Shown: piece by piece, positions 53,890 through 62,994 of the stretch
How the letters are laid out: each line of letters starts with the position of its first letter
Position numbering within the stretch: position 1 is the first letter of the stretch
DNA from: Paenibacillus woosongensis
Lineage (GTDB): Bacteria; Bacillota; Bacilli; Paenibacillales; Paenibacillaceae
Reading direction: 5' to 3'
Assembly (NCBI RefSeq): GCF_009725165.1
Contig: NZ_WNZW01000003.1
Coordinates: forward strand, 124,001 to 188,000
DNA length: 64,000 nt
The notes under the pieces: model-generated
Told to the model about the DNA's origin: nothing
The model's input: only the letters and a program-made list of their open reading frames with translations
Database searches by the model: none
Made by a program: the position numbers and the translations under genes

Positions 53890-53967
53890 GAAGACCAATA
53901 ACATATAACGCGTACGCTGCTATCACAAAGTGAAGCAACCGCAGCTGTATAGCATTGCCTATACCCG

Positions 53968-54087
53968 CTAGAAGACGACGGGGACAATTCGCGAATATAA
54001 TCCAGTCCAGCCTGCAGGGATTGCTCCGGTATTCAGTTGTACCATGTGTCCGTTATGAAGTGCAGGAAAATGATTAACAATTAACAC
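53968..54087 (-). CDS. Leader peptide of the BmrCD-like exporter operon
   Basis: 39 codons from GTG 54087 (AAAGGG 8 bases upstream); an in-frame GTG at 54096 is also possible. The peptide contains NHFPALHNGHMVQLN and IPAGWTGLYSRIVPVVF and then stops. It lies between a sigma-A promoter and an intrinsic terminator in front of bmrC, the arrangement of B. subtilis bmrB-bmrC-bmrD, where translation of the leader controls antibiotic-induced read-through. The hydrophobic Ile-Val-Pro-Val-Val end resembles drug-stalling leader peptides in style. Real translation is inferred, not shown. Confidence 0.65.
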   Translation of the reverse strand: MLIVNHFPALHNGHMVQLNTGAIPAGWTGLYSRIVPVVF

Positions 54088-54142
54088 CGTGCTCACCCTT
54101 TCATAGTTTGGTAATTAATGCAAATGAGATCTCGTATGCTTG

Positions 54143-54172
54143 AGTTTAACACCGCTTTCTTGCCGCTGTCAA
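54143..54172 (-). promoter_or_regulatory. Sigma-A promoter of the BmrCD-like operon leader
   Basis: Minus strand TTGACA (54172-54167), 18 bases, TAAACT (54148-54143). It is about 55 bases before the leader ORF start. Confidence 0.6.
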
Positions 54173-54180
54173 TTTTTATT

Positions 54181-54210
54181 TTGGCAATTCCATCAGGATT
54201 GGTCTAAAAT
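54181..54210 (+). promoter_or_regulatory. Sigma-A promoter of yneR
   Basis: TTGGCA (54181-54186), 18 bases, TAAAAT (54205-54210), 27 bases before the yneR start. Its -35 is only 8 bases from the -35 of the divergent exporter promoter. Confidence 0.6.
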
Positions 54211-54236
54211 AAGGAGAAGATAGGAGGGGGATCGAT

Positions 54237-54533
54237 ATGATCAACGTTACAAAAGAAGCGGCCGGCTGGTTCAAAAACGAACTTGGCGTACAAGAGGGTC
54301 AGGCGATCCGCTTTTTTGCGAGATATAGTGCCGGAGGAACCATTCACCCGGGATTTGCGCTGGGCATCGGCATTGAAACCCCGGTCTCGCCGGGTGCTGT
54401 CTCTGAGGTGGAAGGGATTACGTTCTACATGGAAGACAAGGATTTGTGGTATTTGAAGGGATACAATTTGAACGTAACATATGACCAGAAGCATCATGAT
54501 ATCGAGTATGAGTACGAAACGGCCGAGGCATAA
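54237..54533 (+). CDS. yneR: HesB-like protein YneR
   Basis: 98 residues of the HesB/IscA fold: MINVTKEAAGWFKNELGVQ and FFARYSAGGTIHPGFALG. There is no cysteine, so it cannot be an IscA-type Fe-S carrier; this is the YneR branch of unknown function. Acidic C-terminus. TAGGAGGGGG is 6 bases before the ATG. Monocistronic as far as can be seen. Confidence 0.87.
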   Translation: MINVTKEAAGWFKNELGVQEGQAIRFFARYSAGGTIHPGFALGIGIETPVSPGAVSEVEGITFYMEDKDLWYLKGYNLNVTYDQKHHDIEYEYETAEA

Positions 54534-54664
54534 GATTAGCGGATTAGGATAGGCACGCAAATTGCCTTGGCGAGGAATCTAAAAGGATAAGAATAAGCCC
54601 TGAAGCGTGAGATAACGGCTTTTAGGGCACGAGCTGAAAGAGAATCAGCTGCTGGTTCCGACAA

Positions 54665-54688
54665 GAAAAGGCCCGTCTAACGGGCCTT
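54665..54688 (-). terminator. Terminator of the following minus-strand gene
   Basis: Minus strand AAGGCCCGT and ACGGGCCTT with a 3-base loop, then TTTCTTGT. It ends the 172-residue gene. Confidence 0.75.
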
Positions 54689-54697
54689 CGCTTTGTA

Positions 54698-55216
54698 TTA
54701 CGGCTTATTATTCGTGAAAATGCTGTCTTCCATGGCGAATTCGAAATCCTGGATATCGAATACCTGAACGGGAACTTCCGCTTCGATGATGCGGCGAATC
54801 AGCTCCAGCTGATCCGTCAGGACTGGAGCGCCTTCACGCTGTGCAGTCAGCACGATTTCGGTCTCGATCGGATCGAGAAATTCCCCGTATTGCTCGTTAT
54901 CGAGCGCGTTGACCACTGTCCATGAGACGTTCTCGCCAAGCAGGATGGAAGGGCTCTTGGCCCAGGGAATACTCAAGGCACGTTCAAGCTTTTTGCGGTT
55001 GAGCGGTTCTTCCAAATAAGCTATTAACTCATTGATTTTATTCTTAACATGCAAGTCATCGGCTGGATCATGCATGAGAGGTTCGGGACTACTCTGAAAT
55101 TCGTACAGCTCCATGACGGTGGTGTAAGGTACAATATATTCTACTGGCGAGCCGGGCGCGAGTAACTCCCCATAAATGGCCACCATCACGGCTTCAATGA
55201 CAAATCGACGTGACAT
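54698..55216 (-). CDS. Conserved protein of unknown function
   Basis: 172 residues from ATG 55216 (AGGAGG 7 bases upstream). Begins MSRRFVIEAVMVAIYGELL and contains EYIVPYTTVMELYEF and FLDPIETEIVLTAQREGAP. No signal peptide, membrane segment or catalytic motif I can name. I recall similar Paenibacillus proteins carrying the label ADP-heptose synthase, which the sequence does not support. Divergent from the kinase-like gene. The family appears limited to Paenibacillaceae, but I could not check. Confidence 0.75.
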   Translation of the reverse strand: MSRRFVIEAVMVAIYGELLAPGSPVEYIVPYTTVMELYEFQSSPEPLMHDPADDLHVKNKINELIAYLEEPLNRKKLERALSIPWAKSPSILLGENVSWTVVNALDNEQYGEFLDPIETEIVLTAQREGAPVLTDQLELIRRIIEAEVPVQVFDIQDFEFAMEDSIFTNNKP

Positions 55217-55362
55217 GGTTATCCTCCTACAAACGGTTGCTGCTCTTGTCGACTGCCGCAAGCGATCGCCCATGGCAGGGACATATTACTAGGGAGTATA
55301 TCACAACATGGATACAATTACAGCTTGATCGGCAAAAAATGAATGACGAATGGAGGAAGGTT

Positions 55363-56346
55363 ATGCCTGAATCAGAGGAACTGCAGCGGAATGAAGGCTT
55401 ATCTGAAAGCGCCCTTGCCTGGATTAGGGGGCAATGCGGAGGAAGCTGGAACATTCGTGCTATTCGCCCCCTGCTAGGGGGGATCTCGTCTGCCGTCTAC
55501 GAGCTGGAATTGGAGAAGGACGGAGAGAGCGCTAAATGGGTGCTGCGCCAATATACGAACCGGGCCTGGCTTGAAGAAGAACCGGATCTCGTCGCGCATG
55601 AGTCGGCGGCGCTTCAAGCCGCATCAGAGTACGGGATTGCAGCGCCAAATGGGCTCGCCTCCGATTCTGATGGAAGGGGCTGCGGCATGCCTTCCGTCCT
55701 CATGTCGCACTTGCCGGGCGAGGTCGTACTTATGCCGGCAGACAGGGCAGGCTGGCTGCGCGGACTCGCCCAGGCGCTGGCCCATTTGCATCTTCAGGGA
55801 ACGAGGACGTTTCCCTGGACTTATTTTTCATATATCGATCCGGCCCGCTTCAGCATTCCCGAATGGACGAGCAAACCTGACGTTTGGCGGGAAATCGCCC
55901 GAATCATTCAAGGACCGGAGCCAGCGTATACGCAACGGTTCATTCATCGCGATTATCATCCCGGCAACGTGCTGTGGGAGCATGGGCGGGTAACCGGCAT
56001 CGTCGATTGGGTCAACGCCTGCTTGGGTCCGTCAGGAATCGACGTGGGGCATTGCCGGGTAAATTTGGCGCAGCTTCACGGGCCTGAGGCGGCAGACCAG
56101 TTCCTTGCAGCCTACCTAGAATACATGCGGGACGGGCAGGCAGCGGGATACGATCCATACTGGGATATGGTGACCTTGGCGTGTTACGTTTCAGATGGCC
56201 TGGAGGTTTACCGCGGTTGGATTGATCTTGGCATCACGCACCTGGACGAGGATTTGCTGGCCGAACGACTGGACGAATACGCGGAAGGTCTGCTGCAGAG
56301 ACATTCGGCCAGCTTCACGGCTCGTGAATTAAGTAATATGGAATGA
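55363..56346 (+). CDS. Aminoglycoside/homoserine phosphotransferase-family kinase
   Basis: 327 residues with a small-molecule kinase fold. IRPLLGGISSAVYELEL (about 30-46) is the nucleotide loop; HRDYHPGNVLWEHGRV (catalytic Asp and Asn) and IVDWVNACLGPSGIDVGH (metal Asp) lie near 205-240. Substrate could be an antibiotic, choline, homoserine or other alcohol; the motifs do not decide. ATG 55363 has GGAGG 7 bases upstream; the longer upstream frame overlaps the divergent gene's control region. Followed 51 bases later by an ABC exporter. Confidence 0.85.
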   Translation: MPESEELQRNEGLSESALAWIRGQCGGSWNIRAIRPLLGGISSAVYELELEKDGESAKWVLRQYTNRAWLEEEPDLVAHESAALQAASEYGIAAPNGLASDSDGRGCGMPSVLMSHLPGEVVLMPADRAGWLRGLAQALAHLHLQGTRTFPWTYFSYIDPARFSIPEWTSKPDVWREIARIIQGPEPAYTQRFIHRDYHPGNVLWEHGRVTGIVDWVNACLGPSGIDVGHCRVNLAQLHGPEAADQFLAAYLEYMRDGQAAGYDPYWDMVTLACYVSDGLEVYRGWIDLGITHLDEDLLAERLDEYAEGLLQRHSASFTARELSNME

Positions 56347-56397
56347 CGGATCTCAAAATTCGTTTAGCATAACAGCAAAGAGGGATGTGCGCATCAG

Positions 56398-58146
56398 TTG
56401 AAACATTGGAAAGCTTATTTTACTTTTGTTAAACCGTATACGAAATGGATTCTGCTCACATTATTCATCGGCGTGCTGAAGTTCGGCATTCCGTCGATGC
56501 TGCCGCTGGTGCAGAAGTATGTCGTTGACGATATTTTGCTCAATAAATCGATGGAGCTTCAGGAGCAGGTCTCCCAGTTGATGGTCGTACTTGGAGCAAC
56601 GCTGTTCCTCTTTGTCATCGTGCGCGGTCCGGTGGAGTATGCCCGGCAGTATTTCGCGCAAATGATCACGGCAAAAATTCTCTTCGATCTCCGCAATAGG
56701 CTGTACAGCCATTTGCAAAAACTCTCGCTCCGTTATTATCAGAACACGAAGGTGGGCGAGATCATCTCCCGGTTCATCAACGACGCGGAGCAAACCAAAA
56801 ATATTGTTGAAGTCGGCATGATGAATGTGTGGCTGGACGCCTTCACGCTCGTCTTCGTCCTAGGGTTCATGTTCTATTTGGATCCGGTGCTGACCCTTGT
56901 ATCTATCGCGATTTTTCCACTGTACGCGATCGCGGTCAAGGTGCTGTACAAGCAGCTGAAAAAATTGACCAAAGACCGCTCTGCAGCTCTCGCCGGCATC
57001 CAGGCGTATTTGCATGAGCGGATCCAAGGGATATCGGTCATTCGCAGTTTTGCTCTGGAACGGCATGATCAGGCCAAGCTGGAAGGCGTCAACGGGAATT
57101 ATTTGAAAAAAGCGCTGGCCCACAGCCGCTGGAATGCCTGGACCTTCGCGATCATCAACACGATGACGGACATTGCTCCGCTGCTGGTCATCGGTTATGG
57201 AGGCTATCTGGTCATTCAGCAAAATTTGACGCTAGGTACATTTATCGCATTTTTCGGTTATCTTGATCGTCTTTATTCGCCATTGAAACGGCTGATTAAC
57301 TCCTCGACTGTGCTGACCCAGGCTTCCGCATCCTGGGAACGGGTGCTGGAATTGCTCGAGGAGCCGTATGATATGGTTGATCAGCCGGATGCTCGTCCTC
57401 TCAAGGGAGGGAATCATGGCATAGCGTTCCGCAACGTCTGGTTCAAATATCATGAAAAGGACCCTTGGGTGCTTAGGGATATATCCCTCCGGATTCATCC
57501 GGGAGAGACGGTGGCGTTCGTTGGGATGAGCGGGGGAGGAAAATCGTCTCTTGTCGGTTTGATTCCAAGATTTTACGACATCCAAAAGGGAAGTTTGCTG
57601 GTAGGCGGCCGGGATGTGAAGGAGTGGACGATGGAGAGCCTGCGCAGCTCGATCGGCATGGTGCTGCAGGATAATTTTCTGTTTAGCGGCACCGTTCGCG
57701 AGAACATATTGTTTGGTAAGCCGGGCAGCAGTGAAGAGGAGGTTTACGAGGCGGCCAGGGCGGCGAATGCGCATGAATTTATTTTGGATTTGCCGAATGG
57801 CTACGACACGGAAGTCGGTGAGCGTGGCGTGAAGCTGTCCGGCGGGCAGAAGCAGCGTATTGCTATCGCGCGGGTGTTCTTGAAGGATCCGCCGATCTTA
57901 ATTCTGGATGAAGCCACCTCGGCCCTGGATTTGGAATCAGAGCATCTCATCCAGCAGTCGCTTCAACAGCTCTCCAGAAGCCGGACGACCTTAATCGTTG
58001 CCCATCGCCTGTCCACGATCACTCATGCGGATCAAATTATCGTCATGAAGAACGGCAGTATCGCCGAACGGGGAACGCACGAAGAGCTGATGGACAAGGA
58101 TGGGGTTTATACCCAGCTCTACAGTATTCAGAATTTGAATCCCTAG
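56398..58146 (+). CDS. ABC exporter, homodimer type (multidrug/lipid)
   Basis: 582 residues: six-helix membrane domain (about 15-310), with ERIQGISVIRSFALE coupling region, and an ATPase domain with Walker A GMSGGGKSS, signature KLSGGQKQRIAIARVFL, Walker B ILILDEATSALD (Glu intact) and switch His VAHRLS. Because all sites are canonical it can work as a homodimer, unlike the BmrCD-like pair nearby. TTG start with GAGGGATG about 12 bases upstream, somewhat far. Substrate unknown. Ends in a bidirectional terminator. Confidence 0.9.
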   Translation: MKHWKAYFTFVKPYTKWILLTLFIGVLKFGIPSMLPLVQKYVVDDILLNKSMELQEQVSQLMVVLGATLFLFVIVRGPVEYARQYFAQMITAKILFDLRNRLYSHLQKLSLRYYQNTKVGEIISRFINDAEQTKNIVEVGMMNVWLDAFTLVFVLGFMFYLDPVLTLVSIAIFPLYAIAVKVLYKQLKKLTKDRSAALAGIQAYLHERIQGISVIRSFALERHDQAKLEGVNGNYLKKALAHSRWNAWTFAIINTMTDIAPLLVIGYGGYLVIQQNLTLGTFIAFFGYLDRLYSPLKRLINSSTVLTQASASWERVLELLEEPYDMVDQPDARPLKGGNHGIAFRNVWFKYHEKDPWVLRDISLRIHPGETVAFVGMSGGGKSSLVGLIPRFYDIQKGSLLVGGRDVKEWTMESLRSSIGMVLQDNFLFSGTVRENILFGKPGSSEEEVYEAARAANAHEFILDLPNGYDTEVGERGVKLSGGQKQRIAIARVFLKDPPILILDEATSALDLESEHLIQQSLQQLSRSRTTLIVAHRLSTITHADQIIVMKNGSIAERGTHEELMDKDGVYTQLYSIQNLNP

Positions 58147-58221
58147 CGTGACTGGATAGGACTTATTCATTTTATTTATTTTGACTACAGAGTATTCGCA
58201 GTCAGTGTAAACATGCCAAAA

Positions 58222-58262
58222 GGCGTCCGTGAAGCAGAAGTAATGCTTCACGGGCGCCTTTT
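58222..58262. terminator. Bidirectional terminator between ABC exporter and DUF441 gene
   Basis: GGCGTCCGTGAAGCA (58222-58236) pairs with TGCTTCACGGGCGCC (58244-58258), one G-T/mismatch, with T on both outer sides (TTTTG and, on the minus strand, TTTTGG). Shared by the converging genes. Confidence 0.85.
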
Positions 58263-58284
58263 GCTACATGGGTTGGCTGAGCTG

Positions 58285-58737
58285 CTACAGCTTGCCGATA
58301 AAGAGCGATAAAATGCCAGCCGCGATCAGCGGGCCGACTGGAACCCCGCGAAAGAAGGCTACACCAAGCACCGTGCCGATGAGCAAGCCTGCAACGACTG
58401 TCGGCTGGCTGCCCATTAGCGCGGCTCCCCGTCCGCCTAGCCATGCGACAAGCATGCCTACGGCAATGGCCAGCAGGGACTTCCAATGGAAAAAGGAAGA
58501 CCATATGACGGACAAGGGGATTTTGCCGCTCGCGACGGGGGTCATGACGCCGATTGTCAGAATGATGATGCCCACCGTCAAGCCGTATTTCTCCAGCCAG
58601 GGGAAGGTGGAATGCAGCTGCAGTACCCGGATCAGCAGCAGGAAAATCATCGCAACTGTAATCGGCAAGTTGCTGCTGAAAATACCTAGCGCGGCTAGAA
58701 ATAGCAGAATAAGCGAGGTGACATCGACTTGGCTCAT
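58285..58737 (-). CDS. DUF441 membrane protein (YtwI family)
   Basis: 150 residues, about four hydrophobic segments. [30 protein letters not shown] and [20 protein letters not shown] are characteristic of DUF441. Integral membrane protein, function unknown. ATG 58737 has GGAGAGG 9 bases upstream, inside the end of the bdr-like gene, and a TTG two codons before is less likely. Cotranscribed with the reductase. Confidence 0.87.
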   Translation of the reverse strand: MSQVDVTSLILLFLAALGIFSSNLPITVAMIFLLLIRVLQLHSTFPWLEKYGLTVGIIILTIGVMTPVASGKIPLSVIWSSFFHWKSLLAIAVGMLVAWLGGRGAALMGSQPTVVAGLLIGTVLGVAFFRGVPVGPLIAAGILSLFIGKL

Positions 58738-58739
58738 GG

Positions 58740-59726
58740 TCAAGCCTCTCCTGATCTGCCGGCTACGATGTGCTCGGCGATCAGCACGCCATGTTTGCGG
58801 CCGGTTTCGATGAATACCTCATTGGCGTTGCTTCCAGAGGCGATAACACCGGCAACATACAGTCCGGGCACGTTGCTCTCCATCGTTTCCGGGTCGAAGA
58901 CCGGCTTATCCGCTTCGCCTGACATCTTAACGCCCGCCTGGAACAGCAGCTTTCGGTCCGGGTGAAAGCCGGTAAGGGCCAGCACGAAATCGTTCAAAAT
59001 TTTCTCCCGGCCGAGCTCGGATTCGATAATGACATGATCTTGGGCAATATCGATAACCCGGGAAGATAGTCTTAGATCGATCTTTCCGCGGTTGACCATG
59101 CTTTCAAAAATCGGTCTTACCCATGGCTTGATCTGCTCTGAGATGCTATCCCGACGGTATACGATCGTTACCTGTGCTCCGACGCGAATCAATTCCAGCG
59201 CTGCATCGACTGCGGAATTGCTGCCACCGATGATCGCGACTTTCGTGCCCGTGTACGGATGCGCCTCCCGGAAATAGTGGGATACCTTATCCATTTCTTC
59301 GCCCGGGATGCCGAGCATGTTCGGATGATCAAAATAACCTGTGGATATAATGACGTTACGGGCTTGGTATTCCCACTTCTCGCCGCTCCGCGTGACTGAA
59401 TGGACGGTAAAGCTGCCGTCCTCGTGACGGTGGATCGCCGTGGCTTCCTCGTAGGAAGCGATATGCAGATTATAGTGGCGGCTTACTCCGCGGTAATAGG
59501 CCAAAGCTTCATGGCGGAAGGGCTTATCGTTAGGCGTGCTGAAGGGAATATCCCCGATTTCCAGCAGTTCCGGCGTACTAAAAAATTGCATATGCGTCGG
59601 ATAAGAATAAATGGAATGAACAAGAGAATGCTTCTCCAGTACGAGGACGTGAAGTCCCCGCCGCTGGCATTCTATGGCCGCCGAGAGTCCGCAAGGACCA
59701 GCACCGATGATAATTACGTCTTGCAT
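58740..59726 (-). CDS. bdr: YpdA-type putative bacillithiol disulfide reductase
   Basis: 328-residue FAD- and NADPH-dependent pyridine nucleotide-disulfide oxidoreductase of the YpdA branch. FAD loop [15 protein letters not shown] at 5-19, [18 protein letters not shown] loop [19 protein letters not shown] near 165, and a final FAD Asp/Gly region [20 protein letters not shown]. The thioredoxin-reductase CxxC pair is missing, as expected for YpdA. Reduces oxidised bacillithiol in Firmicutes that make it. Followed directly by the DUF441 gene. Confidence 0.88.
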   Translation of the reverse strand: MQDVIIIGAGPCGLSAAIECQRRGLHVLVLEKHSLVHSIYSYPTHMQFFSTPELLEIGDIPFSTPNDKPFRHEALAYYRGVSRHYNLHIASYEEATAIHRHEDGSFTVHSVTRSGEKWEYQARNVIISTGYFDHPNMLGIPGEEMDKVSHYFREAHPYTGTKVAIIGGSNSAVDAALELIRVGAQVTIVYRRDSISEQIKPWVRPIFESMVNRGKIDLRLSSRVIDIAQDHVIIESELGREKILNDFVLALTGFHPDRKLLFQAGVKMSGEADKPVFDPETMESNVPGLYVAGVIASGSNANEVFIETGRKHGVLIAEHIVAGRSGEA

Positions 59727-59818
59727 GTGAGTCCTCCTAGTTCGTGAATGAAGTTTGCGTTGGCGCTAGCCGAAACAATACTATCCTACAGGAAATGCTC
59801 CTTAATATCCACCTGGAG

Positions 59819-60610
59819 TCAAGCCCTGTTTAGCGGCAGCCAGGCTAGAACATCCTGAATGCGCGCATCCCAGTAGGCCCAATCATGGTTTCCTGGACCT
59901 TCCTCGTAAGTTAAATCAAAGCCGGCATTCCTGCAAGCATCCCTGAAGCGAATGTTTTGCTCGTACAGGAAATCCTCGGTGCCACAGCATTGGTACAGCC
60001 GCGGGGCGGAAGCTGGGTCAACCGTTTTGAGCAGATATAATAAATCATTTTCTGTGCCTTTTGGGCCGGCAGGACCGAATACTTGCTCATAAAGCGACTG
60101 ATTGTTATTCTCGATCGGGCGTCTCACTTCATCGATCCGGTTGACCGATACGTCCAAGGCGCCAGACAGGCTGGCGGCGGCTGAGAATGTGTCCGGCTTC
60201 CTCAAGGCTAGCTTGAAAGCGCCATAGCCGCCCATTGACAGACCGGCGACAAAGGTATCCTCGCGGCGCTGCGACAGGGGAAAAAAGGAACGGCATATAT
60301 ATGGAAGCTCTTCGCTGATGAAAGTCCAGTATCGTTTGCCGGCAGCCATATCTGTATAGAAGCTGACATCGACTTGAGGCATGATGACTGCAAGACCAAG
60401 CTCGGCAACATAACGTTCTATCGATGTCCGGCGCAGCCAGATCGAATCGTCATCCGATAGTCCATGCAGCAAATACAAAGCGGGAAAAGGACCGGATACT
60501 TCGCTGCCGCCCAATCCGATTTGCGCTTTGGCAGGCTGGGGTAAAATGACCGTCATGGAAGTGGAGAGGCCCAGTACCTCGGAGAAAAAACGGCATTGAA
60601 TTAAAGCCAT
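59819..60610 (-). CDS. Alpha/beta-hydrolase esterase (tributyrin esterase/FrmB type)
   Basis: 263 residues. [20 protein letters not shown] near 48-67 is the oxyanion part, [15 protein letters not shown] near 143 the nucleophile elbow (catalytic Ser), and [11 protein letters not shown] near 243 the catalytic His. Asp is likely in [12 protein letters not shown]. This is the esterase D/S-formylglutathione hydrolase-like group; natural substrate unknown. No signal peptide. Stands alone, divergent from the MFS gene. Confidence 0.87.
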   Translation of the reverse strand: MALIQCRFFSEVLGLSTSMTVILPQPAKAQIGLGGSEVSGPFPALYLLHGLSDDDSIWLRRTSIERYVAELGLAVIMPQVDVSFYTDMAAGKRYWTFISEELPYICRSFFPLSQRREDTFVAGLSMGGYGAFKLALRKPDTFSAAASLSGALDVSVNRIDEVRRPIENNNQSLYEQVFGPAGPKGTENDLLYLLKTVDPASAPRLYQCCGTEDFLYEQNIRFRDACRNAGFDLTYEEGPGNHDWAYWDARIQDVLAWLPLNRA

Positions 60611-60766
60611 GGCATTAGCTCCTTTTACAATTGTTATCAGAGAAATTATAACATTACCCGGCAGAATTCAGGCAATCGAAATATGGGTAAAGTGGTACAA
60701 TGGAGTTATTATGTTTACTGTACCAGGGAATTAGATATTTCAAGATGCAGAAGCAGAGGTGGTTAC

Positions 60767-61987
60767 ATGGAAGTCCCCTGGAGAAGAAATTTGGTTGTGC
60801 TTTGGCTCGGTGTGTTTTTTTGCAGTATGGCTTATTCCATGGTTATCCCCTTCATGTCCTTATTTATTGCCCATGATTTAGGCATTACCGATCACTTGAC
60901 GATTTGGTCGGGCTTTACGTTTGGCATTACATTTCTGGCAAGCGCGTTAATCGCTCCCTTCTGGGGATCGCTATCTGACAAATATGGCCGGAAGCCGATG
61001 CTGCTGCGGGCGGGTTTTGCCCTCTGTCTAGTCTATGTACTGAATGCCTTCGTCAGAAATCCGTTCGAACTGGTCATCGTTCGTATTCTTACCGGTTTGC
61101 TCTCAGGTTATGTTCCGTCGGCGATCGCGCTGATTGCGACCAATACTCCGGAGAAGAAGGTAGGTTTTTGTCTTGGCATTATGTCAACAGCCGGCGCGGC
61201 GGGAGGGATTATCGGCCCGCTCGCGGGCGGAGCTCTAAGCAAATTCGTTGGCTATCGGGAATCCTTCCTTGCGGCTGGAGCCATCGTGCTTATTCCTACC
61301 TTGATCGCCTGGCTATTTGTCCGGGAATACAATTTTGACAAGAACAAAGCCCGCTCCCGTGTTATTGACGATTTGCGCTCTGCTGCCGAGAATCGTCCAT
61401 TAATGCGGCATTTGACCGTCGTGCTCATCGTTACCGCCTCTGTAATGGTTCTTGAGCCGCTGCTATCGCTCTATGTGCTGCATTTGGGCTCTAGCGCTGC
61501 GGATGCTTCTTTCAGCTCGGGTATTATTTTCTCGGCGGTAGGGATCTCTACCGTAATCGCCGCTCCGGTATGGGCCAAAATCGGTGAACGGATCGGCTAT
61601 CGGAATACGCTGATCATCGGCTTGGTTGGCGGAGGTCTCGGTAATGTTTTACAAGTGTTCTTTCACGATATTTTCGGGTTTGGAACGCTGCGTTTCATCT
61701 ATGGATTGTTTTTCGCCGCCGTATTTCCCGCCCTCAATGCGCTGATCGTCCAAACGACGGAACCCGAATTCCGGGGCAGGGCGTTCAGTCTCAATCAATC
61801 CGCAGGGCAGCTCGGCAATATGATGGGGCCGATTGCTGGCGGAACGTTGGCGGGTTGGATAGCGATTCCCGCTGTGTTCGTGATGAATGGGATGCTGCTT
61901 GTCGCGACAGCAGTAGCGCTGAAGTTGAATATAGGGTCGAAGACTGGCCGCCCTGCAGGTACAAATTCATCCGTGGGCCATTATTAA
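60767..61987 (+). CDS. MFS multidrug exporter (MdtG-like)
   Basis: 406 residues, about 12 membrane helices. The MFS loop 2-3 motif appears as GSLSDKYGRKPMLLR near 73, and the drug-exporter motif C region (GPLAGGALSKFVGYRESF) near 150. AGAGGTGG is 5 bases before ATG 60767; the longer upstream frame is unlikely. Proton-driven efflux is expected; substrate unknown. Confidence 0.88.
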   Translation: MEVPWRRNLVVLWLGVFFCSMAYSMVIPFMSLFIAHDLGITDHLTIWSGFTFGITFLASALIAPFWGSLSDKYGRKPMLLRAGFALCLVYVLNAFVRNPFELVIVRILTGLLSGYVPSAIALIATNTPEKKVGFCLGIMSTAGAAGGIIGPLAGGALSKFVGYRESFLAAGAIVLIPTLIAWLFVREYNFDKNKARSRVIDDLRSAAENRPLMRHLTVVLIVTASVMVLEPLLSLYVLHLGSSAADASFSSGIIFSAVGISTVIAAPVWAKIGERIGYRNTLIIGLVGGGLGNVLQVFFHDIFGFGTLRFIYGLFFAAVFPALNALIVQTTEPEFRGRAFSLNQSAGQLGNMMGPIAGGTLAGWIAIPAVFVMNGMLLVATAVALKLNIGSKTGRPAGTNSSVGHY

Positions 61988-62082
61988 TTTGAGTTTAATC
62001 AGTTCTGATTGGGTTAAATAACCATTAAGGGCGGGTAAATATTTCCAAGATGCCGTATTGCCTGAATAAAGGGGAGGAGGAT

Positions 62083-62220
62083 ATGGCGATCGACCGGTTT
62101 ATTCTGAAGAAACTGCAAAGCTGTACCTATCAGCCGATGAGGCAAAATTTGATTCGTTTGTTCCTGATACGCATAGAGAAAGCTTGGCATGAAGAAGAGG
62201 CCCAGAAGCCGGCGTGGTAA
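62083..62220 (+). CDS. Small basic protein, unknown
   Basis: 45 residues starting MAIDRFILKKLQSCTYQPMR, one Cys, amphipathic helix, ending QKPAW. GGGGAGGAGG stands directly upstream and is strong. The stop lies inside a terminator hairpin. Reminiscent in size of the sporulation peptide CmpA, but the sequence does not match well enough to say so. Too short for confident coding assessment apart from the ribosome site. Confidence 0.5.
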   Translation: MAIDRFILKKLQSCTYQPMRQNLIRLFLIRIEKAWHEEEAQKPAW

Positions 62221-62245
62221 CCGCCGCTGCTTCGGGCCTCTATTC
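62197..62245 (+). terminator. Terminator overlapping the end of the small gene
   Basis: GAGGCCC (62197-62203) pairs with GGGCCTC (62234-62240); inner GAAGC..GCTTC and GGCG..CGCC extend the stem. T-rich tail follows. Confidence 0.75.
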
Positions 62246-62286
62246 TTCTATTCAACAAGAATCATAATTGGCTGTTGACGAAAATA

Positions 62287-62526
62287 TTAATAGAGAGACA
62301 GCGCCAAGGAGTCATATTCGCTCTTGCTGTGCAATATGGCTTCCGAGCCTTCGATTTCAATACTGATCAGGGAATTCAGGCATTTCTTCAGCGCCCGTTT
62401 ACCATGATTGAATTTGTTCTCCAGCGCGCTGGTCAGCAGCTTGAGAGTCCGCTGAATCGGCTGTTTGCTATCAACGTTGAAATATACTGGGATCTGATTA
62501 TTCTGAAAGCTAATAAGTATTTTCAT
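62287..62526 (-). CDS. Small hypothetical protein
   Basis: 79 residues from ATG 62526 with AAGAGGTGA 7 bases upstream on the minus strand. Begins MKILISFQNNQIPVYFNV; includes LLTSALENKFNHGKRALKK, basic, with an even spread of Ile and Leu. No family recognised. The region to its right is AT-rich and gene-free. No terminator of its own other than the hairpin at 62197-62245, which could serve both strands. Confidence 0.5.
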   Translation of the reverse strand: MKILISFQNNQIPVYFNVDSKQPIQRTLKLLTSALENKFNHGKRALKKCLNSLISIEIEGSEAILHSKSEYDSLALSLY

Positions 62527-62994
62527 GTGAATCACCTCTTAATACAGTGGTTTCATAGTACATATTGTAAAGCAGAAAACTTAAAAACAGATTAAGAAAA
62601 CATTATAATTCAATTAATCTTTGATGAGAAATATAGAAAAATGGAATGGCTGTTTTCTTTTTTTTCTATTTTAACTACGAAAAAGTGGCCGATAAAGTTT
62701 CAAAATAACGAAAAAGTTAAGCTGATTTTCCTATTTTTATGGGTATATTGCAATAGATTTCCAAATTATTCCGAGCATAAATGGTATAAATAGTGTTATG
62801 ATAGGAATGAAGTTATTACAAAACTGTAAGGAGTGTTTCAAATTTTGGAAAAAAGGGTTAAATATATTGGCTAAAATTTTAGGTATGATCAAACCCTGAA
62901 AACATTCCTAGGTTAGTAGTACTGATTTCAATCGAGTTAGATAGAGAAAATAGGATTAACGAGTCATACCTGATATTGTTGAGGAGGTGGGCAG
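62527..62994. other. AT-rich gene-free stretch
   Basis: 468 bases, much richer in A and T than the rest of the window. TATAAA (near 62791) and TTATGAT (62796) offer possible -10 elements without clear -35 partners. AAGGAG (62828) followed by TTG 62845 opens a 9-codon frame ending at 62874; it may be a leader or chance. No hairpin with a convincing T run was found. Confidence 0.35.

Noticed and set aside
53793..53987. 64-codon minus-strand ORF spanning the bmr leader terminator
   Set aside because: Starts at TTG without ribosome site and its codons are those of the terminator hairpin; the upstream 39-codon frame is better supported.
54597..54640. Hairpin GCCCT...AGGGC after yneR as terminator
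   Set aside because: Short stem, long loop and no T run after it.
62845..62874. Nine-codon ORF after AAGGAG
   Set aside because: Too short to judge, ribosome site is 11 bases away and no attenuator follows.
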